NCBI GenBank assembly: GCA_025529335.1
Contig: JAMYHX010000084.1
Location: forward strand, 55,500-119,499
DNA from: Rhizopus sp. PT2906
Taxonomy: Eukaryota; Mucoromycota; Mucoromycetes; Mucorales; Rhizopodaceae
Direction of reading: 5' to 3'
DNA: 64,000 nucleotides
Below, piece after piece: positions 21,601 to 33,778 of this stretch. The notes below the pieces were generated by a model that did no database searches, had not been told where the DNA came from, and saw only the letters and a program-made list of their open reading frames with translations. Each line of letters opens with the position of its first letter. The first letter of the stretch is position 1. The position numbers and the translations under genes are program-made.

Positions 21601-23647
21601 TTAGGTTTGCCATGAATAGAGTTCTTGTTGTTCATATATATAAGCAGGACATAGGGTAGGAGAAGAGGCTGCACTTGAATACCAGGAAAGTCTCTGGTGG
21701 TCTTTATCACTATAATAAGGATCATCGCAAAATGAGTTGTAAGGAATGCTTTCGTTCAGGGCCGAAGAGGAAGAAGAAGCGGTGAGTGGATAAGGACTGT
21801 CAAAACTACTTTCACTGCCATTTGGATTCCACATAAAGGAAGGAGGTGGATAGTAACCAGAGGATAAGAGTAAGTCATCGGTACTTGCATTGGTAGTAGA
21901 GGGCATATCAACAACGCCGAGTCCGGACATATCAAAGACAGAATCATCTGATTTAGGAGGCATCAAGACTTGAGGACTTATAGTAGGCGAGGTACAGGCA
22001 CTATTGACGATAGCGTTGTAAAAATAAGTATCAATCTTGGAGCAAGATGAAGCATTTCGCTTGAGATGACTTCTTCTAAGACGAGTATTGTTTTCACTTC
22101 GAGGCTTTTCATCTGACGACGGTTTTTCTTTGAGTTCCTTTGTCCTAGAGGCAATCGAAGAGGACCTTGAACGGGTATGGGTCTTTTTGTGCTGAGCCAA
22201 GTTATCTGTTCTTGAAAAGGATTTACCACACATGTTACAGCTGTAGGGACGCTCCATCGTATGAGTTCTAAAGTGTCTCTTGAGGTGCTCCAATCGCTTG
22301 AATACCCTTCCACAGCGGGATAAAGGACAAATAAAAGTCCTTTCATGATTACTATCATCACTAAACATATGAGGGTCTACGGCAAGACCTGCATTAATAG
22401 CGGCTAGCTCCAATTGATTATGATGCTGATGTAAGGAAGATGTTCTCTTTCGTTGTCTTTGCTTATAGGTAGGAGATCCTTCAAAAAGAGAGAAAGCACC
22501 AAATATTCTTTGTCTTTGATCCTGATCAAACGAATCGAATGGAAAAGAGGCTAAGATAGGAGAGTGTGGACGACTAGGTGTCGGTGTTGTCACTTGATCG
22601 GTAGAGCTTTTTTCATTCCAGTTGTCAGGCCAGTCATTTTCAAAGTCATGTGATGAAGAAGTACAAGTCATGTCTAATGTGTCACATTGATAATTTTGAA
22701 AAGATGAAATAAAGCAGAAAAAAATAAACATAAAAAAGAAATTATTAAATAATTGTTCTACTAATTTATTTCCTAGCTTTTTTTTTTTATTCTTGGGCGT
22801 AGACTTACCGATCTAGTCGCCCTTTTTGCCTCTCTCTCTCTCTCTCTCTTTCTTTCTCTGCTGCCCTCTCTTTTTTTTACACTTGTTCCCCCCAAGAATA
22901 AAATAATAAATAGAATTAATTACCTGCTGCATTTAATAAGCTACTATGGTGAAGCTGTGGTGAGGTATTGGCACTTGCAACGACAGATTCATCCAGAGCT
23001 TGAGCCGCTGCTACTGCAGATAATGACATTGATTTTCTTAATTGATCAAACATGTCTTGAGCAGAATCCAATGTTAAACTGAGAGCTGGTTCAGCAATGG
23101 CTACACTTGTTGGTTCTAATCCGATCTTTTCTCGCTTCAAATCTCTTTCGAGTGCATCCAAAAAGAGTCGATCATGAGGCACTGAGAACCAGTAGAATAC
23201 TTTTTGTTTCTTTTGTGTTCGAATACAGTTATTCTTGTAAAGCATTTCTAAAAACTCTGATTTTGGTTCTTCCAAGGAAGCATCCATACCAGGCTTCAGA
23301 TTGCGTAGATCAGAAAAGATACCTTCTTCGAATTTCTTAAGGTTAGTGACAGGCCGGCCAAAGAGATGAAACCGGTAAAGAAGTGTCCTGACTATATCTG
23401 TGCCTGTAACATGAAAGAGATCGTTCCAAAAGACACAAGAGATACTTTCACCTGTAGGTAAAGGGAATGACCTTACTTTACATTGAGGTTCCCAGTCATT
23501 GGTTGCTGTGCCCAGGAAATATTTTAATTCATCGATTTGACCAAGTCTTTCTTCGGTATTTTCATTTGTTGGCGGCTGTAACCGATTGGCTGTTACCAAA
23601 GAATGGTGTTGATCAAAAGTAGTGTCTTCTTTGTAGTTGCTGGCCAT
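21601..23647 (-). CDS. STE12: Ste12/SteA-type transcription factor (STE domain + two C2H2 fingers)
   Basis: Regulator downstream of the mating and filamentation MAP-kinase pathway. Exons 23647-22924 and 22673-21601, separated by a 250-nt intron, join in phase (G|AC) to 598 residues. The N-terminal STE DNA-binding domain spans roughly residues 35-165: ELKYFLGTATNDWEPQ, VFWNDLFHVTGTDIVRTLLYR, KKQKVFYWFSVPHDRLFLDAL. The C-terminal half carries two C2H2 fingers, CPLSRCGRVFKRLEHLKRHFRTH and CNMCGKSFSRTDNLAQHKKTH, then a Ser-rich tail. STE plus C2H2 is the SteA form of filamentous fungi; Saccharomyces Ste12 lacks the fingers. The intron has a CT microsatellite. The two halves could be mistaken for two genes; exact phase and domain order argue for one. 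Confidence 0.93.
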
Positions 23648-24447
23648 AGAATATAACTAGTATATGTGTTTGTATGTATATACGCGTTGAACGAAAAGTT
23701 TGGTGGTGGGAGAGGAAGAAGGGGCGAAAATAAGAGAAGTGGGTGATGTATTTATATTTTTTTAATGTATAAATTCAAATAAGGAAACCAAGGGGTGAGT
23801 ATAGATTATAATGTACCAAAAAAGAAAAAGGGGTGGGTCATCGCATTTGGGCATTCAAGAAGTTGTCATTGAATGATGTTAAAGTGCATTCATACTTCCT
23901 TTTTGGATCAAGGGTTCTAGACAGTACCCTTTTGAACAGTAGATCCTTCCTGGTTATTTTTGCCATGTGTCTGTTTCCAAGTGACGTCAAGAAGTACTTC
24001 CCCTTTCTCTTTTTTTTTTTTTTTTTTTTTTTCAAATGGGACCCTTTTTTATGCTCCCCCCTTCTCTTTCTTTTTGTTTGTACTTTCTTTGTTGCTATGG
24101 GACATATTTCTATGGTAACCTAGATAGGGGGAACATGTTTTTTATTTTCTATACATTTTAAATTCAAATGCCCATCCCCCCTCCTTATGCATAGCTATAA
24201 TATGAATACGTCATTGAAAAAATAGATTAAAATTTTCTATATGATATATGTATATGGATTACCATAAAAGTTAATTTCTTTGGTCTTGTGAATAGATTCC
24301 TCCTTTAGAATACGTGTAGGAGCTTGGAATTAAACAATAAGCACCAATCAAGATATGGTGAATGCCATGTGTTCTCTTTAAATGTAGAATTAACAGATGC
24401 TTAAATTCAATGTAATACAAAAGTCAAAAATAGACTCTGTCAATTGT
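23648..24447. other. Promoter region of the STE12-type gene
   Basis: Upstream of the minus-strand STE12-type ATG and downstream of the hydrolase. It has a long T run near 24010-24032 and AT-rich sequence. Frames here are homopolymer artefacts. Confidence 0.5.
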
Positions 24448-25818
24448 TTATTTTGAAAAGTTAATTCTTGTCCACTGTCCGATATTTTCAATGGCTTCTG
24501 CAGATTTGGCAAAGGGAAAAGCTTGAAATACGTGCATCATATCCTAAATAGATTTAGAATAGAAAATATATATATATATATATATATAAATGAACATACC
24601 TTGTAAACTTCGTGTCGTACTTTTGTAGCCTTTGACTTTGAAATTTTATTTTCCAGGGCGACAATTTCATCACGTAAGGATTCACAACCTCCTGACTGGA
24701 TAAGGATCGGTGGTAAATGATCAAAGTGGTCCGCATAGATCGGGGAAACATATGGGTGTGTTGCAAAATCAGGTGACTCCAGATAAAGTACTAGGGGATT
24801 TACTGTCAGTTCATGGTTCGGTCTAGGTGCCAAATAATCATACATGACGCAGTCATCCCAGCTGGAGTACGAATAGGTCAGGTCAACAAATGGCTAATCA
24901 TTAAATTAATTTTTTTTTTTGATTGTTAAAAATAAACTTCCGCTTACTGATAATAAAACGGCAGATTCTGGTAGGGGCAATCCATGATCTCGAAGGTAGA
25001 GCATAGATGACAAACAAAGTCCTCCGCCAGCAGAATCACCCATAACAGATATGTTCTCAGCCTTGAACCCTCCTTCCTTGCTAATTAGCCACAAGAACGT
25101 CTGAACTGCATCGTACAGTGCTCCCGGAAACTTAGTTTCTGGCGCCAGCCGATAATTGACAGCTATTGAGGAACAACAGTTAATTATTTTATATATAATG
25201 TGTATGAGTGTGCATACCTAGAACGCGTCGACCTGTTGCCTGGCTGATCTTAGTTGTGAGTATTCTATGAGTTTGGGCGCTCATCATACAATAACCGCCT
25301 CCGTGAAAGTAGAGGACGACTTTTTCGTTCTCAGTTCCATAGTAATTTGATATATTAGGTAGAATGGCAGATACCCATTCAGCATAAAGAGTTCTATCAC
25401 CCTTCTCTTCTTCATCCATTTTCTTCAATATTCCATATAGTCCTCTTGAACGGATAGGTACCGAGATGGGCTCAATTGACGCGGCCTTGATCAAACCGAA
25501 AATCCTTGCTGAGTCGGTGCATAAACGCCAATATGCGATGCTGCACGACGTGCTGTTGCTTCTAAAGGCTTGCATGAAACCGATTATGATCGTTGTCTGG
25601 ATGTCCCAAGTTGGAATTCGTGGCTTTGATTGTACATGAGACCAGATGTCGCTAGCAATTCGAACGAGACTGCTAGGGAGCCAATAAGCTGTTCTACATA
25701 CTTCTTGCGCTACAGTAATCAAGGGAAATGCGGTTGCTGCTGCTGCAACAGATGTAGTTAACATAATTTCTTCTATGCAACAACCTTTGACAGTACAAGC
25801 TTTAGTTAATGCGCTCAT
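24448..25818 (-). CDS. Alpha/beta-hydrolase fold-3 esterase/lipase (hormone-sensitive-lipase-like)
   Basis: Serine esterase of the HSL/arylacetamide deacetylase group; the substrate is unknown. Exons 25818-25218, 25162-24948, 24893-24600 and 24543-24448 give 401 residues. The first ATG in frame starts MSALTKACTVKG; a hydrophobic stretch follows (TTSVAAAATAFPLITVA), perhaps a membrane anchor. Oxyanion motif: VVLYFHGGGYC. Then VNYRLAPETKFPGAL, nucleophile elbow VMGDSAGGGLCLS, catalytic Asp likely in GCESLRDE, and His in KDMMHVFQAFPF near the end. All triad members are therefore present. The gene is tandem with the STE12-type gene on the minus strand and close to the ankyrin gene upstream. Steryl-ester or xenobiotic ester hydrolysis is possible but not shown. 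Confidence 0.9.
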
Positions 25819-25964
25819 ATTGGATAAAAGAACAAAGAGAAAAAAAGATGAAATAATACAAACAAGCCTTTTATTGCTCTTATTTATCACTAAACAATCA
25901 CATGCTTACCCCACACAAGTAACTTGCTACATCCTTATGGCCCCACAGTACAGCTATTTTTTGT

Positions 25965-27082
25965 TTATGTTAGTACAAACGTACGACCTAATATGTTCAA
26001 TAAACGATTACAAATATCTTGTGCATCTCTTCCATGTTTATCCTTGTGACCTTTATCCACTCGGATTATTTCTACCAGATAACAAATGATATCTAAATAT
26101 CCTTGTCGTGCTGCATGCATCAAGGCTGTCCAAGAGTCCCAACTGTCGGGGGCATTCCACTGTACGTTTGGGACAGATTCCAAAAGATGTAATACGTTCA
26201 AATGTCCTACCATGGCTGCATGATGAATGATACTTCGTCCCAAAGCATCTCGATCATTAGGATCAGCACCTTGATCTAAAAGATATTTCAATATCTTCAA
26301 GTTTTGTGATACAGCTGCATCCAACAACAGATTCCGGCCAGAGTGATCTCGATGCGTGAGAACGGAAGATGGGGCAAGTGAGAGTAAGTGACTTGTAATT
26401 TCATATGCTGCTGTTTCATGCATAAGAGATGCTGCTGCTTGAACAGGTAACCGACCAGATTTGGTGGGCTGGGCAATCGCTTCCGGATATATATCTGCTA
26501 GATACTTTGCCATATCAATGTGACCTAAGATAAGCAGCAACAACAACAAGAACAGGTTTGAGCTATCTGTTTTTCTTTTTCTTTCTTTCTTTTTCTTACC
26601 TTCTTGAACAGCTAAATACAAAGCTGTTCTACCGTCTTTGGTCGTTCGATTTAATAATGCACCTGCTTTTACAAGCATCTCAACTACTTTGCGGTTTCCT
26701 TTTGAGGCTATATTTATATAAATGTATATAAACATCACAGGGTTTCCTTGATTTCTATTTTTGAAATACCTGCAATCATCAAGGGAGTCCAATCACCTCG
26801 CTTCATCGCATTAACATCCGCTTTATGATCTATAAAGTAAGCTATACAATCATCTGAATCAATTGCTTCATGAATCGGTTGTCTTCCGTGTTCATTGACT
26901 GCCTCGATATCAGCTCCGTATTGAACCAAGAGGTCAATAACAGGCAGGTTATGCATTCTTGATGCATAATGAAGTATTGTATCCCCATGAGTATCTTTGG
27001 TGTTGATATCCAAGTCTGGTTGCTCTTTTAGAATTCGTTCGACATGATCTTTATTTTCCAATGACTTGATTAGACTTTGCAT
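25965..27082 (-). CDS. Ankyrin-repeat protein (ANKRD16-like)
   Basis: Exons 27082-26770, 26707-26600 and 26524-25965 give 326 residues, almost entirely ankyrin repeats. Examples are HGDTILHYASRMHNLPVIDLL, HGRQPIHEAIDSDD, GDWTPLMIAASKGNRKVVEML, DGRTALYLAVQEG, SGRNLLLDAAVSQNLKILKYL, LGRSIIHHAAMVGHLNVLHLL and WTALMHAARQGYLDIICYL. Eight or nine repeats and the overall size fit ANKRD16, which in animals limits serine mischarging by alanyl-tRNA synthetase; this assignment is tentative. No membrane segment or other domain is present. It is divergent from the RnpA-like gene with only 55 bp between start codons. Confidence 0.85.
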
Positions 27083-27137
27083 AACTTGTATTTTTTATTT
27101 CTTCTTTTTTTTTTTTCAAAAGAAATAAAATAAAAAA
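27083..27137. promoter_or_regulatory. 55-bp shared divergent promoter
   Basis: Only 55 bp separate the ATG of the minus-strand ankyrin gene from the ATG of the plus-strand RnpA-like gene. The spacer is T- and A-tract DNA. Both promoters and both 5' leaders must therefore overlap each other or the neighbouring coding sequence. Confidence 0.6.
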
Positions 27138-27547
27138 ATGAAAATACCTGGCATTCAATTAAACAGACTCATAGAAATATTTCGAATCAAGGGTGATGCG
27201 CATACAGTAACTCCACTATTTGGAATCAAGGCAATCAAGAATGATTCTCAGTCATTAAGAGCAGCCGTAGTGACAGGCAAAAAGAATGTGAGTAAATTAG
27301 CTGTGGTGAGAGCAAGGATCAGACGAAGGCTGACACATGCTTTGATGACTGTCTCTCCTCAATATCCAGAATTAAAAGGTTGAACAAAGACTAATTACAA
27401 TAAACACAAAGCTAACAGTTGTATGTAGGCTATGACCTTGTTATCTATAGTAAACTACCAGTCTATAATGAACCTTGGCCAAATCTCATCAAGGAAGTTA
27501 ACTTGTCATTGTCAAAAATACAAAGAAAAATCACTGTGAAAAAATAA
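27138..27547 (+). CDS. RnpA-like protein (bacterial-type RNase P protein fold), probably mitochondrial
   Basis: Exons 27138-27378 and 27429-27547 give 119 residues. The layout matches the bacterial RNase P protein subunit: a start with basic and hydrophobic residues (IPGIQLNRLIEIFRIKG), a beta-strand with basic residues ending in VVTGKKNVSK, an Arg-rich helix LAVVRARIRRRLTHAL in the position of the RNR motif, and YDLVIYSKLPVYNEPWPNLIKEV followed by a C-terminal basic helix. The length equals that of typical RnpA. The consensus R-N-R is here R-A-R. Fungal mitochondrial RNase P is usually described as RNA plus an Rpm2-type protein, so an RnpA homologue would be notable. A mitoribosomal protein with the same S5-like fold is the main alternative. 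The intron donor is GTTGAA. Confidence 0.6.
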
Positions 27548-27663
27548 TAATAAAATATTGAGTCCACAGATTTTCACATGTGCTTGTTTTTATATTTTTG
27601 TTCTCATCGTTTTCTCACTCTTCTCCCTTTCTTCCCTTGTTTTCTTTTTACTTACATTAAAGC

Positions 27664-29362
27664 ATGCCTGAACTGAAAACATTTACTAGAGCAGAAGTTG
27701 CCAAGCATAACACTGAAAATGATTGTTGGATCATCATTGACGGTGCTGTCTATAATGTCACTACTTTTGCTCAGTTGCATCCTGGTGGTGCTCAGATTTT
27801 GATTGATCTTGGTGGAAAGGATGTTACAGGTATGTTCTGTTTGTTTAGTGTTTTGATTTATTCTAACCTTTCTTTATAAAGATGACTTTTTTGGTCTTCA
27901 CAGACTTGAAGTGTTGACAAAATACGCTCCTCGTCTCAAGATCGGTCAGGTTGAGGGTGAAGTCTCTCAAGTCGCTCTTCAGGTCCCTGGTGACTTGTCT
28001 AAAATTCCTTATGGTGAACCTAGCTTTTGGATGGGCTTCAAGAGCCCCTATTTTAAGTAAATTATTGTTGATATTTATGTAATTTATGCTTACTAACTGT
28101 CAATTCTCAGTGAGAGTCACACAAGTTTCCGTAAGGCTCTCCGCGCCATTTATGATGAAATCCGTCCAGAGGCCATCCAGGCTGAAGAAATGGGCAAGTA
28201 TCCTTCCAAGGAACTTTACCAACACTTGGGAGAGGAAGGTGTCTTAGCTTCCCAAATTGGCCCCGGTCCTTGGTTAAAGGGACTCAAGTTGCCTGCTGGC
28301 ATTGAACCCGAAAAGTTTGATTACTTCCACGAACTCATTGCTCACCAAGAAACAGCGCGTTTGGGTACACCCAGTTTTTGTGATGGTGTCTCTTCAGGCT
28401 TCAGTATCGGTCTTCCTCCCATCTTCAACTTTGGTAGTCCCGAGCTCAAGGCACGCGTCGTCCCTGAAGTCCTTTTGGGAAAGAAGCGTATCTGTTTGGC
28501 TATTACCGAACCCTACGCCGGTTCCGACGTCGCTCGTATTCGTACGACAGCCAAGCGAACTCCTGATGGCAAACACTTTATTATCAATGGTGTCAAGAAG
28601 TGGATCACAAACGGTTGCTTCTCAGACTACTTTACTGTAGCTGCTGTCACTGAAAAGGGTATCACCATGTTCTTTGTTGAGCGTGATGATAATATCGAAA
28701 CCAAGCAGATCAAGACCTCTTATGGTGCCTCTGCTGGTACCTCTTATATCACTTTTGAAAACGTCAAGGTCCCTGCTGAGAATATCCTTGGTACAGAAGG
28801 CAAGGGTTTCCAAGTTATCATGTATAACTTTAATCACGAACGTTGGTATATCTGTGGTGCTGTCACCGGTAGCACTCGTATGGTCATCGAGGACTGCTTC
28901 AAGTGGGCCGTTCAACGTAAGGTCTTTGGAAAGAGACTCATTGATCAACCTGTCATTCGTAATAAGCTTGCTTCCATGGTTTCTCAACTTGAAGCTGTCG
29001 AAAACTGGCTCGAAAATATCACTTTCCAAATGTGCAACATGTCTTATGCTGAACAATCTGTCAAGCTGGCTGGTCCTATTGCTCTCTTGAAGTATCAATG
29101 TACTCGTGTTGCTCATAATGTTGCTGATGATGCTTGTCAAATCTTTGGTGGTCGTGGTATCACCAAAACTGGTATGGGTCGCAACATTGAAGCATTCCAA
29201 AGAACTTACAAGGTAATAATAACAATATAATCTGTTTGTATACATATTTATTCATTCTCTTCTATATAGTATGGTGCTATTTTGGGCGGTAGTGAAGAAA
29301 TCATGGCTGATCTTGGTATTCGTCAAGCTATGAAGTTCTATCCTGAAAATGCCAAACTCTAA
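27664..29362 (+). CDS. Cytochrome b5-acyl-CoA dehydrogenase fusion, peroxisomal
   Basis: FAD-dependent acyl-CoA oxidation with a fused haem domain. Exons 27664-27829, 27882-28056, 28111-29212 and 29270-29362 give 511 residues. Residues 1-80 are cytochrome b5: TRAEVAKHNTENDCWIIIDG, the haem ligand in LHPGG, and the second ligand in FFGLHRL. The rest is an acyl-CoA dehydrogenase: N-terminal helical domain, CLAITEPYAGSDVARIRTTA, KKWITNG, RKVFGKRLIDQPVIRNKLA, QIFGGRGITKTGMGRNIE and YGAILGGSEEIMADL. The last residues are NAKL, so a PTS1-like AKL terminus predicts peroxisomal import. A pyrimidine-rich leader precedes the ATG. The fusion is a known fungal arrangement. Confidence 0.95.
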
Positions 29363-29459
29363 ATCCCCCTCTCTTTTTCATTCCCTGTTCTTATAAAAAC
29401 CCACAGCTGTTTTGTTTTTAACTCTTTTATAAAAGAAGATATTTTTATTATTATTATTG

Positions 29460-32400
29460 TTATTTCCATAATGCATTTACGCGTTTCCTACGCACGATGG
29501 GTCCAGAAATTAGAATGGCAACACCCAAGCCAAGCATTGTCAGTAATAACTGAACTTTAGAAAAGTCTTCAGAGAGCACATCAAATTGACGACTAGGTGA
29601 TTGTCTGCTATAAAACGTATCAAGACCGTATGAGAATACAAGTGATGTCGATTCCAATAAGGAGGGGCTTGTAATGATCGTTTGAATACCAGCAACATCC
29701 AAGTCATAGGTTAAAAAGAAACGTCTCTCATCAGGAATAGGGGCATAAGGGAAGAGCATCTCTTCCATATCTTCTTTCGTAGGCTTGTCTCTAGGTCTTC
29801 GAGGATCAAGCAATCTCTTGTTGACGCTGACAATTTGATGCGTAGGTAATCCAACTGACAGCAATGATTAATATTTATCTACACCTTATATTGTTATCAC
29901 TTACAAATAATGGCTTTAGTAGAAATTCCATTCTTTGTCGTCGTTACTCCCATACAGCTAACAGGATAGGGAAATGCAAACGCAGCAGAGTTAACGTAGG
30001 GTTGAATGTTGTCAAAAGACGAAAAGGTCGTACTGTTTGTTGTATAAGTTTCTTTTTTTCTATTTTTGTACACGCGTCTCTTACCTTTCAATACGTTCAT
30101 TCTCATGTTTACCTTCAAAAAGTTCTAGTACAACTGCTTGATATCCTTTTGCTCTAGCATCGTTGCTCCAAAAGTGGTAAACAAACCAATTCTCGGCTTG
30201 GATGATGTGGACCTGGTTTGTAGTAGTATCAACATTGTCATGAGTCGTTTCATATAGAACAGACCCCTTCACAGCATCCAAGATGCGTACTTTGAGTAAA
30301 GTCCCTTTCCTGGAGACCAGAGCAAACATATGGGGGTTAAGATACTTGTAAGCCACATTTCTGTTACCGAGTGCTCGGCCAAGTAAAGCGACTTTATCAT
30401 AAGCTTGAGGCTTACTGGTCGTTATTATCTCTTCTCCCTTGGGAAGGATAAAATTCCAGACAAGGATTGCTTTCAGACTGCCTCGATAGCCTTCTACTAC
30501 CTTGAAACCTTGCATGCCGGTGTTTGTCTGGTGTGAAAAGTAAAATTTGGGGAGGAATTCAGTTCTAAACTTTTCTCGAGCAGCTGTCGTGTCTGGGTAG
30601 ATAAAGACACGTCCACTGCCTGTTTCATAAACTGCCAAAAGATGAGTTCGCTCTTCTGGTTCTTCAATAGGTAAACGCATCACTTTATCAACATTGATGC
30701 CTGTTGTCACTACGGGTTCAAAGAAATCAGCAGATTCAGGAATGGAGGAGATGTAGTCTTCTCCTGTAAGTGCATTCAGTCGAATGAAGCCTGTTGCTTC
30801 TCCTCCCATGTCATCTACAGTTGAGCCAATGGCCACAATGATAGGTGGAAGCTTGACGGTAGCAGCGCGAACGACGTGAATCTGACTAAAAGAATAATAA
30901 GGCGCGTATCGACTCCACACAATCTTGCCCTTTCTAGATGTATCTTGAGCAATGATCTTTCCAGTCTTGGTAACAGAGATGATTAACTTGCGTAGTCCAA
31001 AATTGTCACGATACAGAGTTTCGGATTGGCTGTTGTTTAACCAGCATGACTGGGCCTCCACAATAGAGATCTTGTTATTGTGCTGATCGGCTTCAAGAGC
31101 TGAGCCATACATGCCAGCAAAATGAGAAATGAACCATCCAGGCAATTTACCAAGTCCATGCAAATGTGTTATAAGACGACGACGGTAACGACTAAAAGGA
31201 TTTTCAACAGCTTGTTCACTCACTGTCTCATCCAATTCATCAGCCATTTGAGTCCACATCTTTTGCTCAGGAAGGTCCAAAAATTCGGAAGCAGCAATGT
31301 TGGCCAGGGCTTCTTCTCGTGACCAGAGTATGGCATGCTCATCAAAGCAAAGCACAGAAGAGCCTTCAGTAGCAATTAAAAGACGAAATGGTTCAAAGCT
31401 TAGTATTTTGGCGTAATTGATATCACCAGTTAAACCAAAGTCATGCTCTATTTTGATTTCCTTGCCTTCGGGTGAGAGATAGACAGTAAATTCATTTGCT
31501 CCTGATCTGTAAATACGTGCAGCAGAAGCATTGTAAAAATCAACACCGCCAAAGGAGGGCTAGTTTAAAAAAATCAAGTTAGATAGTTGTTGGTGATGTT
31601 TATATGATTCGTACATGTGAGCCAAAGTATTTCTTAAATAAAAGTGATTTTCCGTCATTTTCTATATGAATCAAAGCGGATGCAACTTGAGTAGTGGCAA
31701 ATTCATCCTCTTCATATTCTGCAGTAATGATCAACGAGTTATGTTGACCGTGGATGCTGATCTGACTAGTATCAAATTCATCGACCTCGGGAACTGATTT
31801 CAAAAGTTCTTGAATCATCACAGCTTGAATATCTTTGGCATAGATAGGTGTCCACTTTAATAAGCTTCCTTCAATCCAGAATATATAGTCTCCAATATAG
31901 GTAATATGACTGAAACTGGAATGACAATCAATCTGAAGTGTCTTTTCTGTTTCTCCGGTCAATCTATCAATGATGTTTATGAAAAAGTAAGGCGCATTAC
32001 TGTCTTCCTCTGGTTCTACAATAACATAGATATGACCCTCCTTCTCTCGAATCTTTAGCTTGTTGCCTTCTTTCCTATGGGGTTGTTAAGCATGAGTATA
32101 TAGAATAAACCATCTAGATAATATAGTAAATTACTCTGGTTTTATCCAACTCCACACAATATCGCCTTCTTTAGACAGTTTGATGAGCTCATTATTGCCT
32201 AAAAGTAGACTTGTTTCTCCATCTTCAAACAGGATAGGCTCTGCTGCACCAAATTGCTTTTCTTCTGGCAAAACATGCTCCCAAACCAAATGACCGTTTG
32301 TTTTGTTCCAAAGTTGAGCGCGTTTAGGGTCAGCCGATGTTGTTAGGATACCTAGGGATGTATATTATTAAATCTCTTTTATAAAAAGACAGTAATGGTC

Positions 32401-32741
32401 ATACCTGCGTCAGAAGTCTTGAGGTTAATTAACTGACTATCAAGAATCTGTCTCCATTCTATAGAATGCGCGTTAATTCAGCCGAGACATGCAAAAAGAA
32501 AGAGAAACTATTTACCAATAGCTCCTGTGTGCTTGTTGATAGATGCAAATACATTTCTATCAGAATAAACTAGGACATGGTTATCATCAATACTGAAGGC
32601 TTCTCGAGGATGACCAATCCAGGTATGGTGCCAATCAAATGCACCTGCTTGAGATTCATAAATAGCTTGTGTAGGTACGCTTAAACAAGCTATACCAAAT
32701 AAAAGTAACAAAAGACCACACAAAGTGATCATTTTATACAT
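29460..32741 (-). CDS. EMC1: ER membrane protein complex subunit 1
   Basis: Largest lumenal subunit of the EMC insertase. Exons 32741-32516, 32458-32405, 32351-32135, 32074-31615, 31559-30085, 30032-29905 and 29854-29460 keep phase for 984 residues. The start MYKMITLCGLLLLLFGIACL is a signal peptide (a second ATG is at 32732). Then the propeller: AGAFDWHHTWIGHP, DDNHVLVYSDRNVFASIN, EWRQILDSQLINLK. The C-terminal DUF1620 region has FVYHFWSNDARAKGYQAVVLELFEG, SSFDNIQPYVNSAAFAFPYP, VNKRLLDPRRPRDKPTKEDM and MLFPYAPIPDERRFFLTYD. It ends with one transmembrane helix (LLLTMLGLGVAILISGPIV) and a basic tail, RRKRVNALWK. Length matches other EMC1 proteins. Confidence 0.96.
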
Positions 32742-32830
32742 GAAAAGCAAAACAAAAATCACTCATTAGACTTCACTGCAAAAAGTAAATTAATCCTCCG
32801 CCATTACTTGTTTTATTTGGCCAATCTATT

Positions 32831-33778
32831 TTATCCAAATACACTAAATTCATCCTCGTCCACTAGTGCTGGTTGTTTGTATGCTGCTCTTTGCTGACGC
32901 TGTTTTAGTCTAAGCTGATTATCATTTGCCATCGGGGGTATTCGCTTTAATCCGCAGCCATTGCATACAGACACGCACCTAAAGCATCGCTCAAAACGAT
33001 ACCCACAAGACCAGCAACTTGCATGAACAGAGACTATTCTCTGACATCTTTCTATGTAAACATCCTCAGTGGGTGTTGGTCTACCATTATTTAATTGCAT
33101 CTGTAAGCGACGAATTTGTTGTTCCAATAAACTCAAGTCTCTTTCTATTTCATTTTCTTTCTCATCTTCTGAGATGTATCCACAAATCTTTATATCCAGC
33201 TCTACATGAGGATGTATTGAAAGTCTGTTCCATGTCTTTTGATAGGTGTGTAAATGAGGTTCATAGTCCATATAGTAGTGATAAATGTTTACTCTCTCGA
33301 TTGGCAAAGACTTGGGCTTGATGTGTCCAAATTTTAACATTTCTTGTAATAGCTTAATGTCCACCTCTATGTTGGTCGTATCCTTTCTATTTCTTGCACT
33401 CAATACTCTTAAATTAGGAAATTTAATGAGCATAATGAGTGGCGATAAATCAGGATCGTCACAGTCATCCATGACAACCTATCATTGTTTGTTATTATTG
33501 TGGATGATTTGCAAAGTATATAAACAAACCTCTCGAACAAGCTGTCGTAGTCCATTACTATCTCCAAGTTTTCTTAATGAAGAGTATGTCCTGCTCAAGT
33601 CGCTCATATTAACATCAAATACAATACGCTTCCATAAATATTTAGAAGAAAGAAACAGGTGCCGCATATGTCGACAAGTATCCATAAGGCTTGTTCTTGA
33701 GCATAAATCAAGATATTGACTTATATCAGCAATTACATCAAACGGCAACTGAAGTAGATAAGGGGTATCGTTGTGCAT
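32831..33778 (-). CDS. F-box-like protein with C-terminal cysteine cluster
   Basis: Exons 33778-33530 and 33478-32831 give 298 residues. The N-terminus fits an F-box: LLQLPFDVIADISQYLDLCSR ... RHMRHLFLSSKYLWKRIVFD, implying Skp1 binding in an SCF ubiquitin ligase. The middle has leucine-rich-like segments (FPNLRVLSARNRKDTT) and a short coiled coil (LSLLEQQIRRLQMQL). Near the end is a zinc-ribbon-like cluster, CWSCGYRFERCFRCVSVCNGCG, then a Lys/Gln-rich tail. The substrate is unknown. The stop lies 90 bp upstream of the EMC1 ATG in the same orientation. Confidence 0.8.

Noticed and set aside
21601..23647. Two separate genes: a C2H2 factor and a Ste12 domain protein
   Set aside because: The exons join in phase with canonical splice sites and give the known SteA domain order, so one gene is preferred.
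23833..24123. Phe-rich + strand frame and Lys-rich minus frame
   Set aside because: Both arise from a T/A homopolymer near 24010-24032.
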